From contig JAFJTR010000053.1 of NCBI GenBank assembly GCA_022559985.1, forward strand, positions 62,001-126,000: a stretch of 64,000 nt of DNA. The letters are read 5' to 3'. Every line of letters begins with the position of its first letter. The stretch's first letter is position 1. The position numbers and the translations under genes are program-made. This document shows positions 43,949-54,972 of the stretch, in pieces. This stretch comes from Parastagonospora avenae f. sp. tritici 18332-5. Taxonomy: Eukaryota; Ascomycota; Dothideomycetes; Pleosporales; Phaeosphaeriaceae. The notes beneath the pieces are model-generated. The model did not search any database and was not told where the DNA came from. It worked only from the letters and a program-made list of their open reading frames with translations.

Positions 43949-44579
43949 ATGTCTGCACAGAAGATGAAGCCTACCTTTGATGGTTGGTCATCCACCAAGC
44001 TTTTCGGGCCTGACTGACAAGTACAGATGTGATGGGATGCCAGTCAGCATGCTACGAGTGGGCTGATAGCTACGATAGCAAGGTCCGTTAGCCTCAACCG
44101 ACCACGAACCAGCATCTCACATCATCTAGGACTGGGACCGTCTGCGCAAATGCATAGCACCTACTCTGAAGATTGATTACCGGTCGTTCTTGAACAAGAT
44201 TTGGGAGGCTATGCCAGCGGAAGAGTTCGTCGCGATGGCTTCGGACCCCGCAGTGCTCGGGAACCCCCTTCTCAAGACCCAGCACTTCATTGGCGGCACG
44301 CGGTGGGAAAAGATCTCAGACGACGAGATGATCGGCTACCACCAGCTGCGCGTGCCTCATCAGAGATACACCGACGAGACCATGTCCAAGGTGCTAGTCA
44401 AGGGCCACGCCCACAGCTTCAACTTGCACTGGTACAAGAAGGTCGACGGCGAGTGGAAGTTTGCGGGACTGAACCCAGATATCAGGTGGTTCGAGTACGA
44501 CTTCGACAAGGTCTTTGCGGAGGGACGGGACTCGTTCGGCGAAGCTAAAGCGGCAAGCGGAATCCCGACGGAGGCGTGA
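43949..44579 (+). CDS. SCD1: Scytalone dehydratase (DHN melanin pathway)
   Basis: Three exons (43949-43982, 44027-44082, 44130-44579) encode 179 residues. The conserved core is unmistakable: YEWADSYDSKDWDRLRK, then TLKIDYRSFLNKIWEAMPAE, HFIGGTRWEKIS, YHQLRVPHQRY and KGHAHSFNLHWYKK. The Tyr/Asp pair, the two active-site histidines (in TQHFIGG and GHAHS) and the Ser/Asn after GHAHS are all present. The enzyme dehydrates scytalone and vermelone on the way to 1,8-dihydroxynaphthalene melanin in spores or hyphae (family knowledge). Both introns are short. No polyketide synthase or reductase of the pathway is in the window, so the gene is unclustered here. Confidence 0.96.
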
Positions 44580-45372
44580 GAAATGAGCAGAGTTTTATAC
44601 CACGGATACATTTTCAATGAGAACCTCTAGTCAAAAACGCATTTGCAGGGGAAGAGAATGAGGACACTGATGCATTCTTGTTGCAAGCAGATAGTGACGA
44701 CTTCCGACTCCGGCTCAGCACGGCCAACGGTTACTTCACCTAGCCGCATGCAGCGCGACCCACTAAGGGCGCCCGGAACCTTAGCTGTTGGTTGAGAAAG
44801 TTTTGAATGCTGCGCCGTCGGTTTAAGTTCACACTGGGCCATTGCATGATCGGACCAGTCAACGGATGCCGTCGACACATTCTGAGAAATGGAATGTACG
44901 CAATAATGAGATCTAGCACACTGGTGCGAGTGGGGCATGTAGTTGGCCCGAAACAGAGACCTCAGAACGGTATATGCAAGTCACATCTGCGCAGGCCGGG
45001 GGGGTATGCCTCTATTAATACCCGGCGGACATGAAGACCACAGATGCGACCCGAACGCAAAGCCTGGTCGAGAAAGTAGACGCGAGGTTAGGGTTAGAGG
45101 AAGAGTGCAGCATCTGTACCTGTATCGAGATCTCCACACAAGAGTCAGCCGAGCCCGTTTAGCAGCATTATCCCCGAACCAATACCAAACAGTGATTAGT
45201 GTGGGATCCCAGGCCTGAACGTCTCCCAGCGATCACTCGCTTCTTTTCACTGACCCCGCCGCAGACCACCATCTATATCTTGCGCACTTCGCATACCCGT
45301 CTCTTGCCTGGTTGTGTCTTTATCATTCGGTCGCGTCTTCTGTTCGAATACCGGAGTTGATTGTTGGTCCAG
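44580..45372. other. Intergenic between SCD1 and the Csx1-like gene
   Basis: About 790 bp without a gene. It contains a 12-bp telomere-like stretch GGTTAGGGTTAG at 45086-45097. The right end is likely the first untranslated exon of the next gene. Confidence 0.4.
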
Positions 45373-45673
45373 GTATGTCTGCGAATTTTTTTTCTCGCCG
45401 TGCTTGGCGGTGGTGTGCCAGGTGACGCACGTTGCGTGCAAGGCAGTGCATGGAGCTGTGCAGAGTGCGCATCCGCGCTGCCGTCGCCGCCATGCACGAT
45501 CGCGACACATCGCGACGCACCGCGCTGGTGTTGAGGTGCTCCTGCCTGGAATGACGTCGTCGGCACAGACCTTCTCTCACCGAAGCAAACGCACGCTCGC
45601 CATGGTGCGCCTCGTGGAACAGCATGACTGATCCGTGAAACCTCACTTACCTGCCAAGTGCTAACTTCTCCAG
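45373..45673 (+). other. Probable 5'-UTR intron of the Csx1-like gene
   Basis: Donor GTATGT at 45373 and acceptor CTCCAG at 45668-45673, with a strong GTGCTAAC branch site about 15 bases before the end. It is 301 bp long and lies upstream of the start codon at 46060. Confidence 0.5.
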
Positions 45674-45825
45674 GTCAATCTTTCGCAGTTCTCGTCCTCT
45701 ACCCACTTCCAGTCCTTCGGTGCTTCGAGGTGTTTCACTGTCGCAATTCGACTGTTCCCTAGCTGTCTTGCGCTTGTCAACTATATCACGCTTTCCCTTG
45801 AAGGAGAGATTGCGGCTTTGCGACG

Positions 45826-45945
45826 GTAAGTCGCGCCTGCCCTAGTGAACGACAGATCACGCTTGGGGCCTTCCCCGCTGCCTATCACCCCGACTGCCTA
45901 AGTTATTGTGCGCTATTCACGACTCTGACAGCTATATTCTCGCAG
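45826..45945 (+). other. Probable second 5'-UTR intron of the Csx1-like gene
   Basis: Donor GTAAGT at 45826, CTGACA branch-like site and acceptor TCGCAG ending at 45945. It is 120 bp long. It would leave a 5' leader of two or three exons. Confidence 0.45.
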
Positions 45946-46059
45946 ACAAATATAAGCACGACTTCGATTCTCCATCATATTTAGACCGCAACACCTTTAC
46001 ACGCCCTCTCTAGCCGCCCACCCGATCATTACCCCGCGTGATCTTGAGCCACCACAGCC

Positions 46060-48300
46060 ATGAGCTTCTCTCAGTACGACCAGATGCAGGGCCCGCCTGC
46101 TGGCGAGCAGCCCAACCAGAGCGGCTCGCAGCCTGACCTTGGCCAGCAGATGGACCCCTCGGGCAACGGCTTCCCACCCCAGGGCAACATGGGCCCGCCA
46201 GGCAGCGCTGGAGGCGACGGCCAGCCAAGCGCCGGCAAGACCACTCTTTGGTGAGTCTCATCGCACACCTCATCTGCGCATCGCTGCTTCGGCACGCGCG
46301 CAAACATTCTATGACACAAGAATGGCGCTTGCGCAAGGACTTCAACGCTAACAGGCGCAGGATGGGCGAGCTTGAGCCCTGGATCGACGAGAACTTCGTG
46401 CGCAGCATTTGGTACAACATGGGCGAAACGGTCAACGTCAAGATGATCCGCGACAAGTTCTCCGGGTAAGCGGGCGAATCACACCCCGGCAAGGAATTCG
46501 CTAACTACCAGACAGCAGTAACGCGGGATATTGCTTCGTTGATTTCTCTACCCCCGAGGCTGCAGCCAAGGCGCTCTCTCTCAATGGCCAACTGATTCCC
46601 AACTCCAACCGCCCTTTCAAGCTGAACTGGGCCAGTGGCGGCGGTCTCGCTGACAGGAGGTGAGTGCTGCACGATACTTCCATGTCCACGACTGGCAGCT
46701 AATGCGCAGAAACAGCCGCGACGAGCGTGGTCCCGAGTACAGCATCTTCGTGGGCGACCTGGGCCCCGAGGTCACCGAGTTCGTCCTCGTCCAGCTGTTC
46801 CAGAACAAGTACCGATCGACCAAGTCAGCCAAGATCATGTCCGATCCCATCTCTGGAATGTCGCGCGGCTATGGCTTTGTCCGTTTCGCAGACGAGGCGG
46901 ACCAGCAAAAGGCCCTCACCGACATGCAAGGCGTCTACTGCGGTAATAGGCCTATGCGCATTAGCACCGCAACCCCCAAGAACAAGAGTGGCGGTCCTGG
47001 CGGTCCCGGTGGGATGGGCATGCAGCAAGGCGGCCCCGGCGGCCCTGGCATGGGCATGTACTCCATGGGCGCTCCCCCGATGGGCTACTACGGCGCACCC
47101 CAGCCCATGAACCAGTTCACCGACCCCAACAATACGACTGTTTTCGTCGGTGGCCTGTCCGGCTACGTCACCGAGGACGAGCTCCGCTCCTTCTTCCAGG
47201 GCTTCGGTGAGATCACCTATGTCAAGATCCCACCAGGCAAGGGATGCGGCTTCGTCCAGTTCGTGCAGCGTCACGCAGCGGAGATGGCCATCAACCAGAT
47301 GCAAGGCTACCCCATTGGCAATTCGCGCGTTCGTCTTAGCTGGGGACGTTCCCAGAACAACTCCGGCCCGGCCGGTACTCCCTACCGTCCTGCACCCCCT
47401 CCGCCAGTCTACGGGCCTGGCATGGGCATGCCACCGCAGCACTTTGGCGGCGGCGGCTACGCTCCCATGAAGGTAGGAAACATCCCTCTCTTCCTAGACC
47501 AAAGCTAACTGTCTTCTAGTAAGCGCATTCTTTTCTCTCTCCTACTTGCACGGCGCCTCATCCCCCTGGTTCATATCGTTGGCTTCTGCAATGACACCCT
47601 TTCATGACTCGCCATCACGACTCTCAAGCGATTTGGTTTCTTTCTATACCTGGGCGGTTCTCAAAAGTTCTCTCTCGCTACCATTTCACGACACCATTTC
47701 TGCTCGAGGGCCCTACGAGGGAGTCTTTGTATAACAGGTCATCTTTCTGCCCATGGGTTTTCTTTCGTAACTGGGCTACTCTCCTTCTCGGGAGCATGGG
47801 GACATGTAGCTTAGTGAGTCTTGCATGGTCGGATGTTACTTCCCTTTCCTTTGTCGATGAATGTGCGCTACCACGATCTGAGATTGGCTACCATTCCAAT
47901 CACATGGCAATTTCGTACTTTGCGTGTTCTTTTTTGTGCGTGCTTGCCTACATACTTGCTGGTATTATTGGCTGGCTGTTAGTTCATGTTGCGGGTCGCA
48001 CATCTTGTCTGTTGGGCGTCTGTCATTGCCTGTCACTTCATCACAGTCACACAGCACTTTTTCTGAATCACACGCTAACGGTATCCCTACAGCAACCTTC
48101 CATACCAACAGCAGCCATCTGCTTCTCCATTCCTCGCCAATAGCCCCGGTGGCTTCCAGAACGGCGGTGGCGCGAATCTCAACGGCCTCGGTTCTCCCCA
48201 GTACAGCGGCACCATGAGCCCGGGAGCAGGCCGCTCGAACGGCAACGGAGCGCCCGGCGCCTACGACAACGGCCCCTTTGCGAACCAACTCCCTTCCTAA
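46060..48300 (+). CDS. Three-RRM mRNA-binding protein, Csx1/Nam8/Ngr1 type
   Basis: Five coding exons (46060-46250, 46361-46465, 46516-46659, 46710-47472, 48112-48300) encode about 463 residues. A Gln/Gly/Pro-rich leader is followed by RRM1 (TLWMGELEPWIDE, GYCFVDF), RRM2 (SIFVGDLGPEVTE, GYGFVRF), a Gly/Met-rich linker, and RRM3 (TVFVGGLSGYVTE, GCGFVQF). The C-terminal tail is Pro/Gly/Asn-rich. The order and the TLWMGELEPW start match Csx1/Nam8/Ngr1 proteins, which act on mRNA stability or splicing (family knowledge). The last intron is 639 bp, long for this genome. Its final acceptor (after CAACAG at 48111) is chosen because it keeps the Gly/Gln-rich frame open to TAA 48298. An earlier acceptor at 47518-47519 would place a TAA directly after Lys. 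Confidence 0.88.
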
Positions 48301-48893
48301 ATGCTCGTCTCTTCCTTGCCGCCCATCGCAGCTACTGATGTCTGGTTTCTCCCTGCATAGCGTGGGTTATGGATGCTCATTATACTACGGCGCAAGATCT
48401 TTGAAGATTGGGAATTGCCATTTAGCGTGGCGTCTGGCGAGTATGGCATCCTTTATGCGCATCTATAGGTAATGGCATATAAGTTAGGGGATAGTTACAT
48501 GGCATTGATAGGTAAAAGTTCTGAATACATGAAGGCGACGGTGTCTTGTCTTATTCTTCACGAGTCTGTTTTTGACTTGGCGTTCTCCCGGGTAGTCTCT
48601 CTCACTGCACCGGACTGATTAAAAAAAAGGCAGCTGCTCACTGTCCGACGACATGTATAGTTTTATGCTGGGTCAAATTCTAATTTATAGCTGCTTTTCG
48701 GCCTGTATTCTCAATCGATTGTGATGCCTCGGTTGCTGCAGTTGTGCTTTCCTGGCAGAGAGATGGGCGACCACCGCTCTATACCTGCCATCTTTTCTAC
48801 TCGAGCACTTTCTTCCTCTCCCCAGCAACCACACCAGGCACATTTGCCTGCTTTTGCATCATTGGAGCTAAGGCGAACACTTGGTGCGCTACA
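48301..48893. other. Intergenic, 3' region of the Csx1-like gene
   Basis: About 590 bp with no gene seen. An A8 run lies near 48622-48630. It probably holds the 3' untranslated region and the next promoter. Confidence 0.45.
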
Positions 48894-51390
48894 ATGCGTT
48901 ACGACTTCTGGGATGTCATACTGTTCCCAAAGGACTCGCCTGTTCCGATTCAAGAGTTCAAGACTGCCTGCTACCATGCTTCAGATACTAGTAAGTATTC
49001 TCACTTTTCCCAATCAGTATGAGGCCTTTCGCTAAGCAGACGCACTTGCAGGATTCCATCAGCCACCGACGTTGACATGCTACATCAGCTCTCTCCCTCC
49101 AACAACGCCATTTCGGATCTCGATCCACTCATGGGCTCCCGCATCCAAGCCCTCGGCAATCATCGAGTCTCGACGAAAAGCGCACCAGAAGATAATGTAC
49201 ATGATCCAGGTCATCGTAGATGGTGCCAGAGTCTTGTGAGCTGCGCTCCGTCTATCGGAACTAGCGTAGTCTGGTGCTGACTCTGTGCAGCCGAGGATGC
49301 TTCGATGTAGCGTCGAAATGGCCCCAGGAGATCGGTGAGACCTCCCTCGCTGCTACATATGTTCTGTGTGTGATGCTAAAGTCATAGTAGCATACGAGAA
49401 GCGAGCTCATGCCTCTACCGATCACCCCACAAGTCAACACAAGGCTCCTCTGGGGTTTCCGCCTTTTGCTCAACAAACCTTGATACAACCTACATGGGAC
49501 GCCCGAGACCCGCGCGGCAGAATCAATATCGTACTTTCAGAGCAGTTGATCAGCACAAGTGGCAGTTTTAGCGAGTCGGATCTTGAACCGAGCAACGAGA
49601 TCGTTTGCTTCTCTTTTCAACACGCGCCAAAAAGTGAGCTACATGAACCACTCTCCATACATGAGATCTGATGCAGACTAGACGTACTGGAACAAGCGGG
49701 TATATCGTGGCCGATACGTAATCCCTTGTACCTCTCAGGTGTTCACGGTGACCACGCCTCTCCAAACAGCACAGCGCCATCCCCCAAATTAGAAACGACG
49801 CAGGGTATGTCCACCGCCAACAGATTCAATTCGCCACACATGCCGGCATCTACGTCTATGTCTTCCTTTATGCGGTCTCGCAACAGTGAACCGTTTCAAA
49901 GACCAAGGACACAGCCACCACCGCACTCGCACTTTCCGAAGCCATCCCTTGGTACCAGAGGTCACGGTCGCGCTGACATATGGGATGACTCTTTCGGCTC
50001 GTTTCGTGATAACCATGACAATACTAGCCTGGACTCTTGGTCCACACAGCGAAGCACGTCCAACTCAACTGGTGATGCCTTTCTGGGTGACGGCATATTC
50101 GGCCCATCACACGCGTCCAGGCCTCCACCATGGAGAAATCCTCCACCTAAATTTCAAGAAACTGTGAAGCCGAATTGGGCAGGCCAACATCCAAGGAAAG
50201 ATCAGGATCAGCAGTTCGTTATCACGCTTCGTGACGATCAGCTGGGACAGATTATCCAGGCCATCAGTCCACCGAAGAGACATCAAGACTTGGGGCAGGG
50301 TACGGAATCTCAGCGTGGAGTTCACAGTGGTCGTCCACCTGCCCCTCATATGTATTGTCCGCCCAAAATGGGAAGTCTCTCACTTACTGGTCCGCCCTCT
50401 GCTGCTGTACTTGCCCGCAAGTCGTCATACTCAAATCTCAGTGTAGCTTCACGGAATGCGCAGAACAGACCATCACCGGACAAACCTGGTGCTACTCACC
50501 ATAGCAAGACCCATGCGACTGCGATATATCATCCTTCTGTGTCAAGCGACAAGGAGAACTTTCCTCCTTCGCAATCGAGGCTACCGACTGCTTTCCCGAT
50601 GGCCAATCGAGTCCCGACACCCGATGTCTTCGCCCCATCGCTTGCACAATTCGACTCTGACATCTCGATGAGGAACCCGTCTTCGCTTTTCTCGGGCTAC
50701 AACCAAGCTGGAAGTAGAATCCCTGTCCTATCAGAAATACATAACAAGCACAGTCCAGCACACACACCGTCGAATCATGGAGGCATCAAGAGCAGGAAGG
50801 AGGGTCTGGCACATGACTCACTACACCTATCCGAGCAGGGGGTTCGGCACGACCAGAGCCTCCTCCCGCATATGACCAGCAAACAGAGCGCTGTAGAGAG
50901 ACCCATGGGCAGAGAGCAATTTGGCACCTCTCGTGATACTCCAAAGATGCGTCCAAAGGCTATACCGGACATCGTCGAGATTATCGACGTCGACGCCATC
51001 GATCCAGACCTGAGCACGGAAGTACCGCCAGACGCCACCAAGCTGTCGCCTTACCAACCACAACACAAACCTGGCATGTCATCTATGGATAGCACCACGC
51101 GTATCGAGCGTGAAACACGCGATGCCCTAGGAGTCTATCTTGGTGCTCATTCCGATATCGACATGGGCCCAGAGCTCGCTCATGCTTTACGAGAAAGTAC
51201 TGTGGTTGAAGGACTTGGTGCAAGCCCCCGCCTGGAACCCCGAACTAGCGAGTTTGAGCCTGCTGCGAAGAGAAAAAGAGAAGGTACCGAGGAAACTGAA
51301 AGCCCAGTCAGCAAGAGGGAGAAGGGAGGCAACCCTGATGTTGAGGAGGTGGCGGAGGATATGGCCATGCTAGGTAAGAAGGAGGAATGA
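48894..51390 (+). CDS. Fungal protein with a conserved N-terminal domain, long disordered tail and KEN motif
   Basis: Five exons (48894-48990, 49052-49235, 49291-49334, 49388-49633, 49682-51390) encode about 727 residues, all joined in frame. The N-terminal 180 residues look folded: RYDFWDVILFPKDSPVPIQEF, TLTCYISSLPPTTPFRISIHSW, KIMYMIQVIVDGARV, then WDARDPRGRINIVLSEQ and FSFQHAPKNVLEQAGISWP. I have seen similar N-termini in Pezizomycotina hypotheticals but know no function. The remaining 540 residues are Ser/Pro/His-rich and disordered. They include SSDKENFPPSQ, a KEN box of the kind read by the APC/C, an acidic IVEIIDVDAIDPD stretch resembling a SUMO-interacting motif, and a bipartite basic nuclear signal (KRKREGTEETESPVSKREK). 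Nuclear localisation and cell-cycle turnover are inference. Confidence 0.72.
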
Positions 51391-51826
51391 TTGGAGCGGT
51401 GAAGGTACACACGTTTTGACATTGGACTGGTATTGGTTTCGCACAGCTGTTTGGGAAACATAAATGGTGGGAGAGTTATCAGGCTAGATGAGTAGAACCT
51501 TGTGCAGTATGCGCCAGTAGCTGATAGAGTTAGTTGCAGTATTTCAGCTATATACCTTGTTAACAGTCATATAAAACGTACTGTCCACATGTCATGTTAT
51601 GATCAATGAAACCTAAAACTGCTCCTGAAGCGTTTGAACAATACGAGCAAGTCCAGCCGAAATCGGCTTTCACCCCACGTTCACAGAGAGCAGGTGCAAG
51701 CGAGACGTGACATCATGCTATTGGTCCGAACATTTGACATCTCAACCCACGTCAACGCGGGCACCGCACGCCTTAATTGACGTCCCCTCCTCTTCTAATC
51801 GCATATAACTCCTGCGCATCCACACC
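51391..51826. other. Intergenic, no gene seen
   Basis: About 435 bp of tail-to-head spacing. It holds the 3' untranslated region of the upstream gene and the promoter of the omega-amidase. Confidence 0.45.
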
Positions 51827-52717
51827 ATGGCTTCACTACTCAAACAGTCCCTCAAACTGGGCCTGGTCCAACTCGCCTCGGGCGCCGATAAAGCACACAA
51901 TCTCGCGAATGCGCGCACCAAAGTGCTCGAAGCCGCGAAACGCGGCGCAAAGCTCGTCGTACTCCCAGAATGCTTCAATTCGCCGTACGGCACCAAGTAC
52001 TTCGATAAGTACGCCGAGACGCTGCTCCCGTCCCCACCAACCGAGTCACAATCGCCAACGTTCCACGCGCTCTCCAAACTCGCCAAAGAAGCCAACATAT
52101 ACCTAGTGGGAGGAAGCATACCCGAGCGCGACGACAGCAAGAAGGAATTATACAACACGAGCCTAACCTTCTCGCCCTCTGGCGAATTACTAGCAACACA
52201 CCGCAAAGTGCACCTCTTCGACATTGACATACCCGGCAAGATCAAATTCCGCGAATCCGACGTCCTGTCCCCAGGCAACAAGATCACTTTGGTTGACTTA
52301 CCCGAGTACGGCAAGATCGCAATCGCCATATGCTACGACATCCGCTTCCCCGAACTCGCCACCATCGCCGCGCGCAAAGGCGCCTTCCTCCTGCTGTACC
52401 CCGGCGCATTCAACCTCACGACGGGCGCGCTGCACTGGGAGCTCCTGGCACGCGCCCGCGCGACGGACAATCAGGTGTATGTGGGCCTGTGCAGTCCGGC
52501 GCGCGATATGCAGGCGGATTATAATGCGTGGGGACATAGCTTGGTGGTGGACCCGAATGCGGAGGTGTTGCAGCAGTTGGGGGAGGAGGAGGGGGTTGTG
52601 GTGGAGGAGTTGAGGGAGGGGAGGGTCGAGGAGTGCAGGAAGGGGATTCCGTTGTATACGCAGAGGAGGTTCGATGTTTATCCGGATGTTAGCGAGGGGG
52701 GTAGATTTGAGGAGTAG
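51827..52717 (+). CDS. Nit2-type omega-amidase (nitrilase superfamily)
   Basis: A single exon encodes 296 residues. The catalytic triad of the nitrilase superfamily is visible: Glu48 in VVLPECFNSPYG, Lys127 in HRKVHLFDIDIPG, and Cys169 in AICYDIRFPE. The HLFDIDIPGKIKF and FPELATIAARKGA blocks and WELLARARATDNQVYV are those of Nit2/omega-amidases rather than Nit1 (yeast Nit3 is the counterpart). It hydrolyses alpha-ketoglutaramate and alpha-ketosuccinamate in amine metabolism (family knowledge). No targeting peptide is obvious, so it is probably cytosolic. A MITE copy begins 33 bp after the stop. Confidence 0.94.
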   Translation: MASLLKQSLKLGLVQLASGADKAHNLANARTKVLEAAKRGAKLVVLPECFNSPYGTKYFDKYAETLLPSPPTESQSPTFHALSKLAKEANIYLVGGSIPERDDSKKELYNTSLTFSPSGELLATHRKVHLFDIDIPGKIKFRESDVLSPGNKITLVDLPEYGKIAIAICYDIRFPELATIAARKGAFLLLYPGAFNLTTGALHWELLARARATDNQVYVGLCSPARDMQADYNAWGHSLVVDPNAEVLQQLGEEEGVVVEELREGRVEECRKGIPLYTQRRFDVYPDVSEGGRFEE

Positions 52718-52749
52718 GATAGAGCATATGAATTACAAAACTTCAAGAG

Positions 52750-52900
52750 TACCGTGGTTAATCACCTACGACGGTAAGTGAACATGGTACCTGAAGCTAT
52801 ACAGGGCCTCATCGTTGCAATTGAAGCCTGGGATACTGTGTATAGCTTCGGGCCATTAGACGTGCTCGTTACTTTCCGTCGTGGTTGATAGCCTGCAGTA
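52750..52900. mobile_element. MITE copy 2, diverged sister of the element at 31.2 kb
   Basis: A 151-bp element flanked by TA. Its 29-bp ends match each other at 20 positions and share CCTACGACGG and CCTGCAGTA with copy 1. The internal pair GAAGCTATACA / TGTATAGCTTC is also kept. The 3' half aligns well with copy 1 (GATACTGTGTATAGCTTCG in both). It lies in the 3' flank of the omega-amidase gene and has no coding capacity. Confidence 0.82.
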
Positions 52901-53427
52901 TAAGAGTGATTTAACGGGATTCTCGTGCTAGTAACTCGAGGGACCTGCTGATGTATATTGTAGGACGTGGCACAGTAGGCGAGACGCGACTGCCCTCAGA
53001 AGCAGGCAGGTCTCTTGCTCTTACTGCACGAGAAAGCAAGAAGTAAAGAACGACAGTATCACAAGGCCCGCAAGATATACAGGACAACCTGCCGAAAGCC
53101 CTCCGAGACGCCGCTGCCATAGGCGCATCACAGCGCCAGGTGATGGGATATGCAGCGCAGGCAAATCACAGCGCATGGCGGGTGCACTGTGTGTGCAGGC
53201 GCTGAAAGTGTTGGGGCTCGCCGAAAATGATTAGGGTGCTTGCCCACGGGAGAGCCCAAAGGCGGGCGTCGGACCGCCTGGGAGCAGGGCATGCGCGCCA
53301 GATTTTGGCGGCTGTCACATAAGCACCGCCCACCCCAGCCCCCCAGCCAAATTTGCCTTGCTGCCCTTTTTCCCGCCTACACTCCCCCAACAACACGCCC
53401 ACAACACCACCGCAGCTAGCAGCAACC
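52901..53427. other. Intergenic, upstream of the HMG-box gene
   Basis: About 530 bp. The last 80 bases are pyrimidine-rich and resemble a promoter/leader. No gene is seen. Confidence 0.45.
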
Positions 53428-54972
53428 ATGGCACCCAGACACAAGAAAGAGGACACGGGTGAGTTGATGGTCTCGCTTGAGCAGTACTCGCGCACGAGGG
53501 ACTCTGTACGTATTTTTCCTGCTCGCATTTCTTTGTCCTGCTGTGTTGCGACGCGCATACTTCATGTTATCGTGCCATCGCGACACCAGCTCGCACAAGC
53601 CGGCGCGACCCAGAGTCCGCATCATCATGCCTCCCCTCAGCACGTGTGCCGTCTTGATCGCCTCGACTACGCGACTCAGACATGGCGCCCGCGAAGAAAC
53701 GCCTCCCTGCGTTGCTTCCCAAGGCGCGCGCGAAAGTTGCGCGCGTCCACGCTCAGCTCCAACACATCAATCTCAATGCAGTTGCTAACCACCCTTTGTG
53801 CTACCAGGTCATCCTCGCGCTCACCAACTTGCAAGCCGGCCTCACCAATGTCCAGACCAACCTCAATGACCTGTTCCGCGCGTACATGCAGCACACGACT
53901 TCCATCCTCGCGGGTGAAGATGGCGACATGGATAAGTTCCAGCTACCCGCCAATATAACGGCGACGGCCAATGCGGCTATGGAGGCGGCGACTACGGCTG
54001 CCAATGGCATCAACCAGGTCGTCAGTGCCTCCAACCAGGTCACTGAGGGCGCGGCGGCCGATGGCAAGAACAAGAAGCGCAAGCGCGAAAAGAAGGAAAA
54101 GGACCCTAATGCGCCCAAGAAGCCGCTCACTGCCGCTTTCTTGTATGCGCAGACTGCGCGTCCCATTGTCAGGGCGGATCTCGAAGCCGGCCTTGAGCCT
54201 GGCGCGATCCTGGAGAAGAACGCTGTCAACTTGGAAGTGAACAAGCGATGGAACGAACTCCCTGATGAGGAGAAGGAGGTAAGATCGCGACACGGTGCTA
54301 AGTCATCTGCCCAAGCTAATTTTGCATCAGAGGTGGAAAGCGTCGTACCGCAGCTCCATGGAAGACTACAAGATCGAGCTCGCCGACTACCTCGCCAAAG
54401 CCGGCGGCAAGGTCGCAGACGTGCACATTGACGAAGACCTGTCCGACGCCGAAGACGTCGAAATGGCTGACGTAGGTACCGTCGACTCAGACGCCTCGTC
54501 CGAAGACGAAGACGAGCCCCCCGTCGTCGTCAAAGCCCCCTCCCCACCAGCCAAAACCCCCCGTCCAAACAAGCGCCAAAAGACCGTCGCCGCAGCCGCT
54601 ACCAACGGCGCTGCCGTCCCCTCCACACCTGCCCCCGCGAAAGACACTCCCGTCCCCATCCCCGGCAGCGCGCGCCCTACCACGACAGTCCCCGCCCCCA
54701 TGCCCGCCTCGAGCGTCGAAGCTCCCGCCACAACGAAGAAGGACGGCAAGAAGAAGGCCAAGCCAGCTGCTCCCGCGCCCATTGCCCCCGCCCCAGCGAA
54801 AGAAGCTACCCCAGATGACACCAGCAAGACAGCCAAGAAGGCCAAATCCAGCCGCAGCACTAGGGGCGCCGAAGCAGAGATCGACAAGGAAAACGCAGCG
54901 GCGGGTGCCGGCGAAAAGAAGAAGGAGAAGCGCGATCGGAGCAAGAGGAAGAGTGAGGTCGCATCTACTTAG
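53428..54972 (+). CDS. HMG-box protein
   Basis: Three exons (53428-53505, 53808-54278, 54331-54972) encode 396 residues. The N-terminus has LMVSLEQYSRTRDS joined to VILALTNLQAGLTNVQ, a helical segment often found before the HMG box in fungal chromatin HMG proteins. A basic KNKKRKREKKEK stretch leads into the HMG box (KDPNAPKKPLTAAFLYAQ, NKRWNELPDEEKERWKASY). The tail is acidic and then Ala/Pro/Lys-rich, ending in repeated basic clusters. It is a non-sequence-specific DNA binder, possibly a remodeller subunit, in the nucleus. The first intron is 302 bp. It contains an in-frame ATG (53682) whose frame runs straight into exon 2, so an alternative first exon is possible. Confidence 0.85.

Noticed and set aside
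36844..44579. Melanin or secondary-metabolite cluster around scytalone dehydratase
   Set aside because: No polyketide synthase, reductase or pathway regulator lies nearby. The neighbours are a transporter and a BTB-like protein without a clear link.
45086..45097. Telomere-like GGTTAGGGTTAG
   Set aside because: Only two partial TTAGGG units with no flanking repeats. Too short to call an interstitial telomere.
47604..48143. 179-codon open frame inside the last intron of the Csx1-like gene
   Set aside because: No domain, and it overlaps the last exon in another frame. Better explained as an intron.
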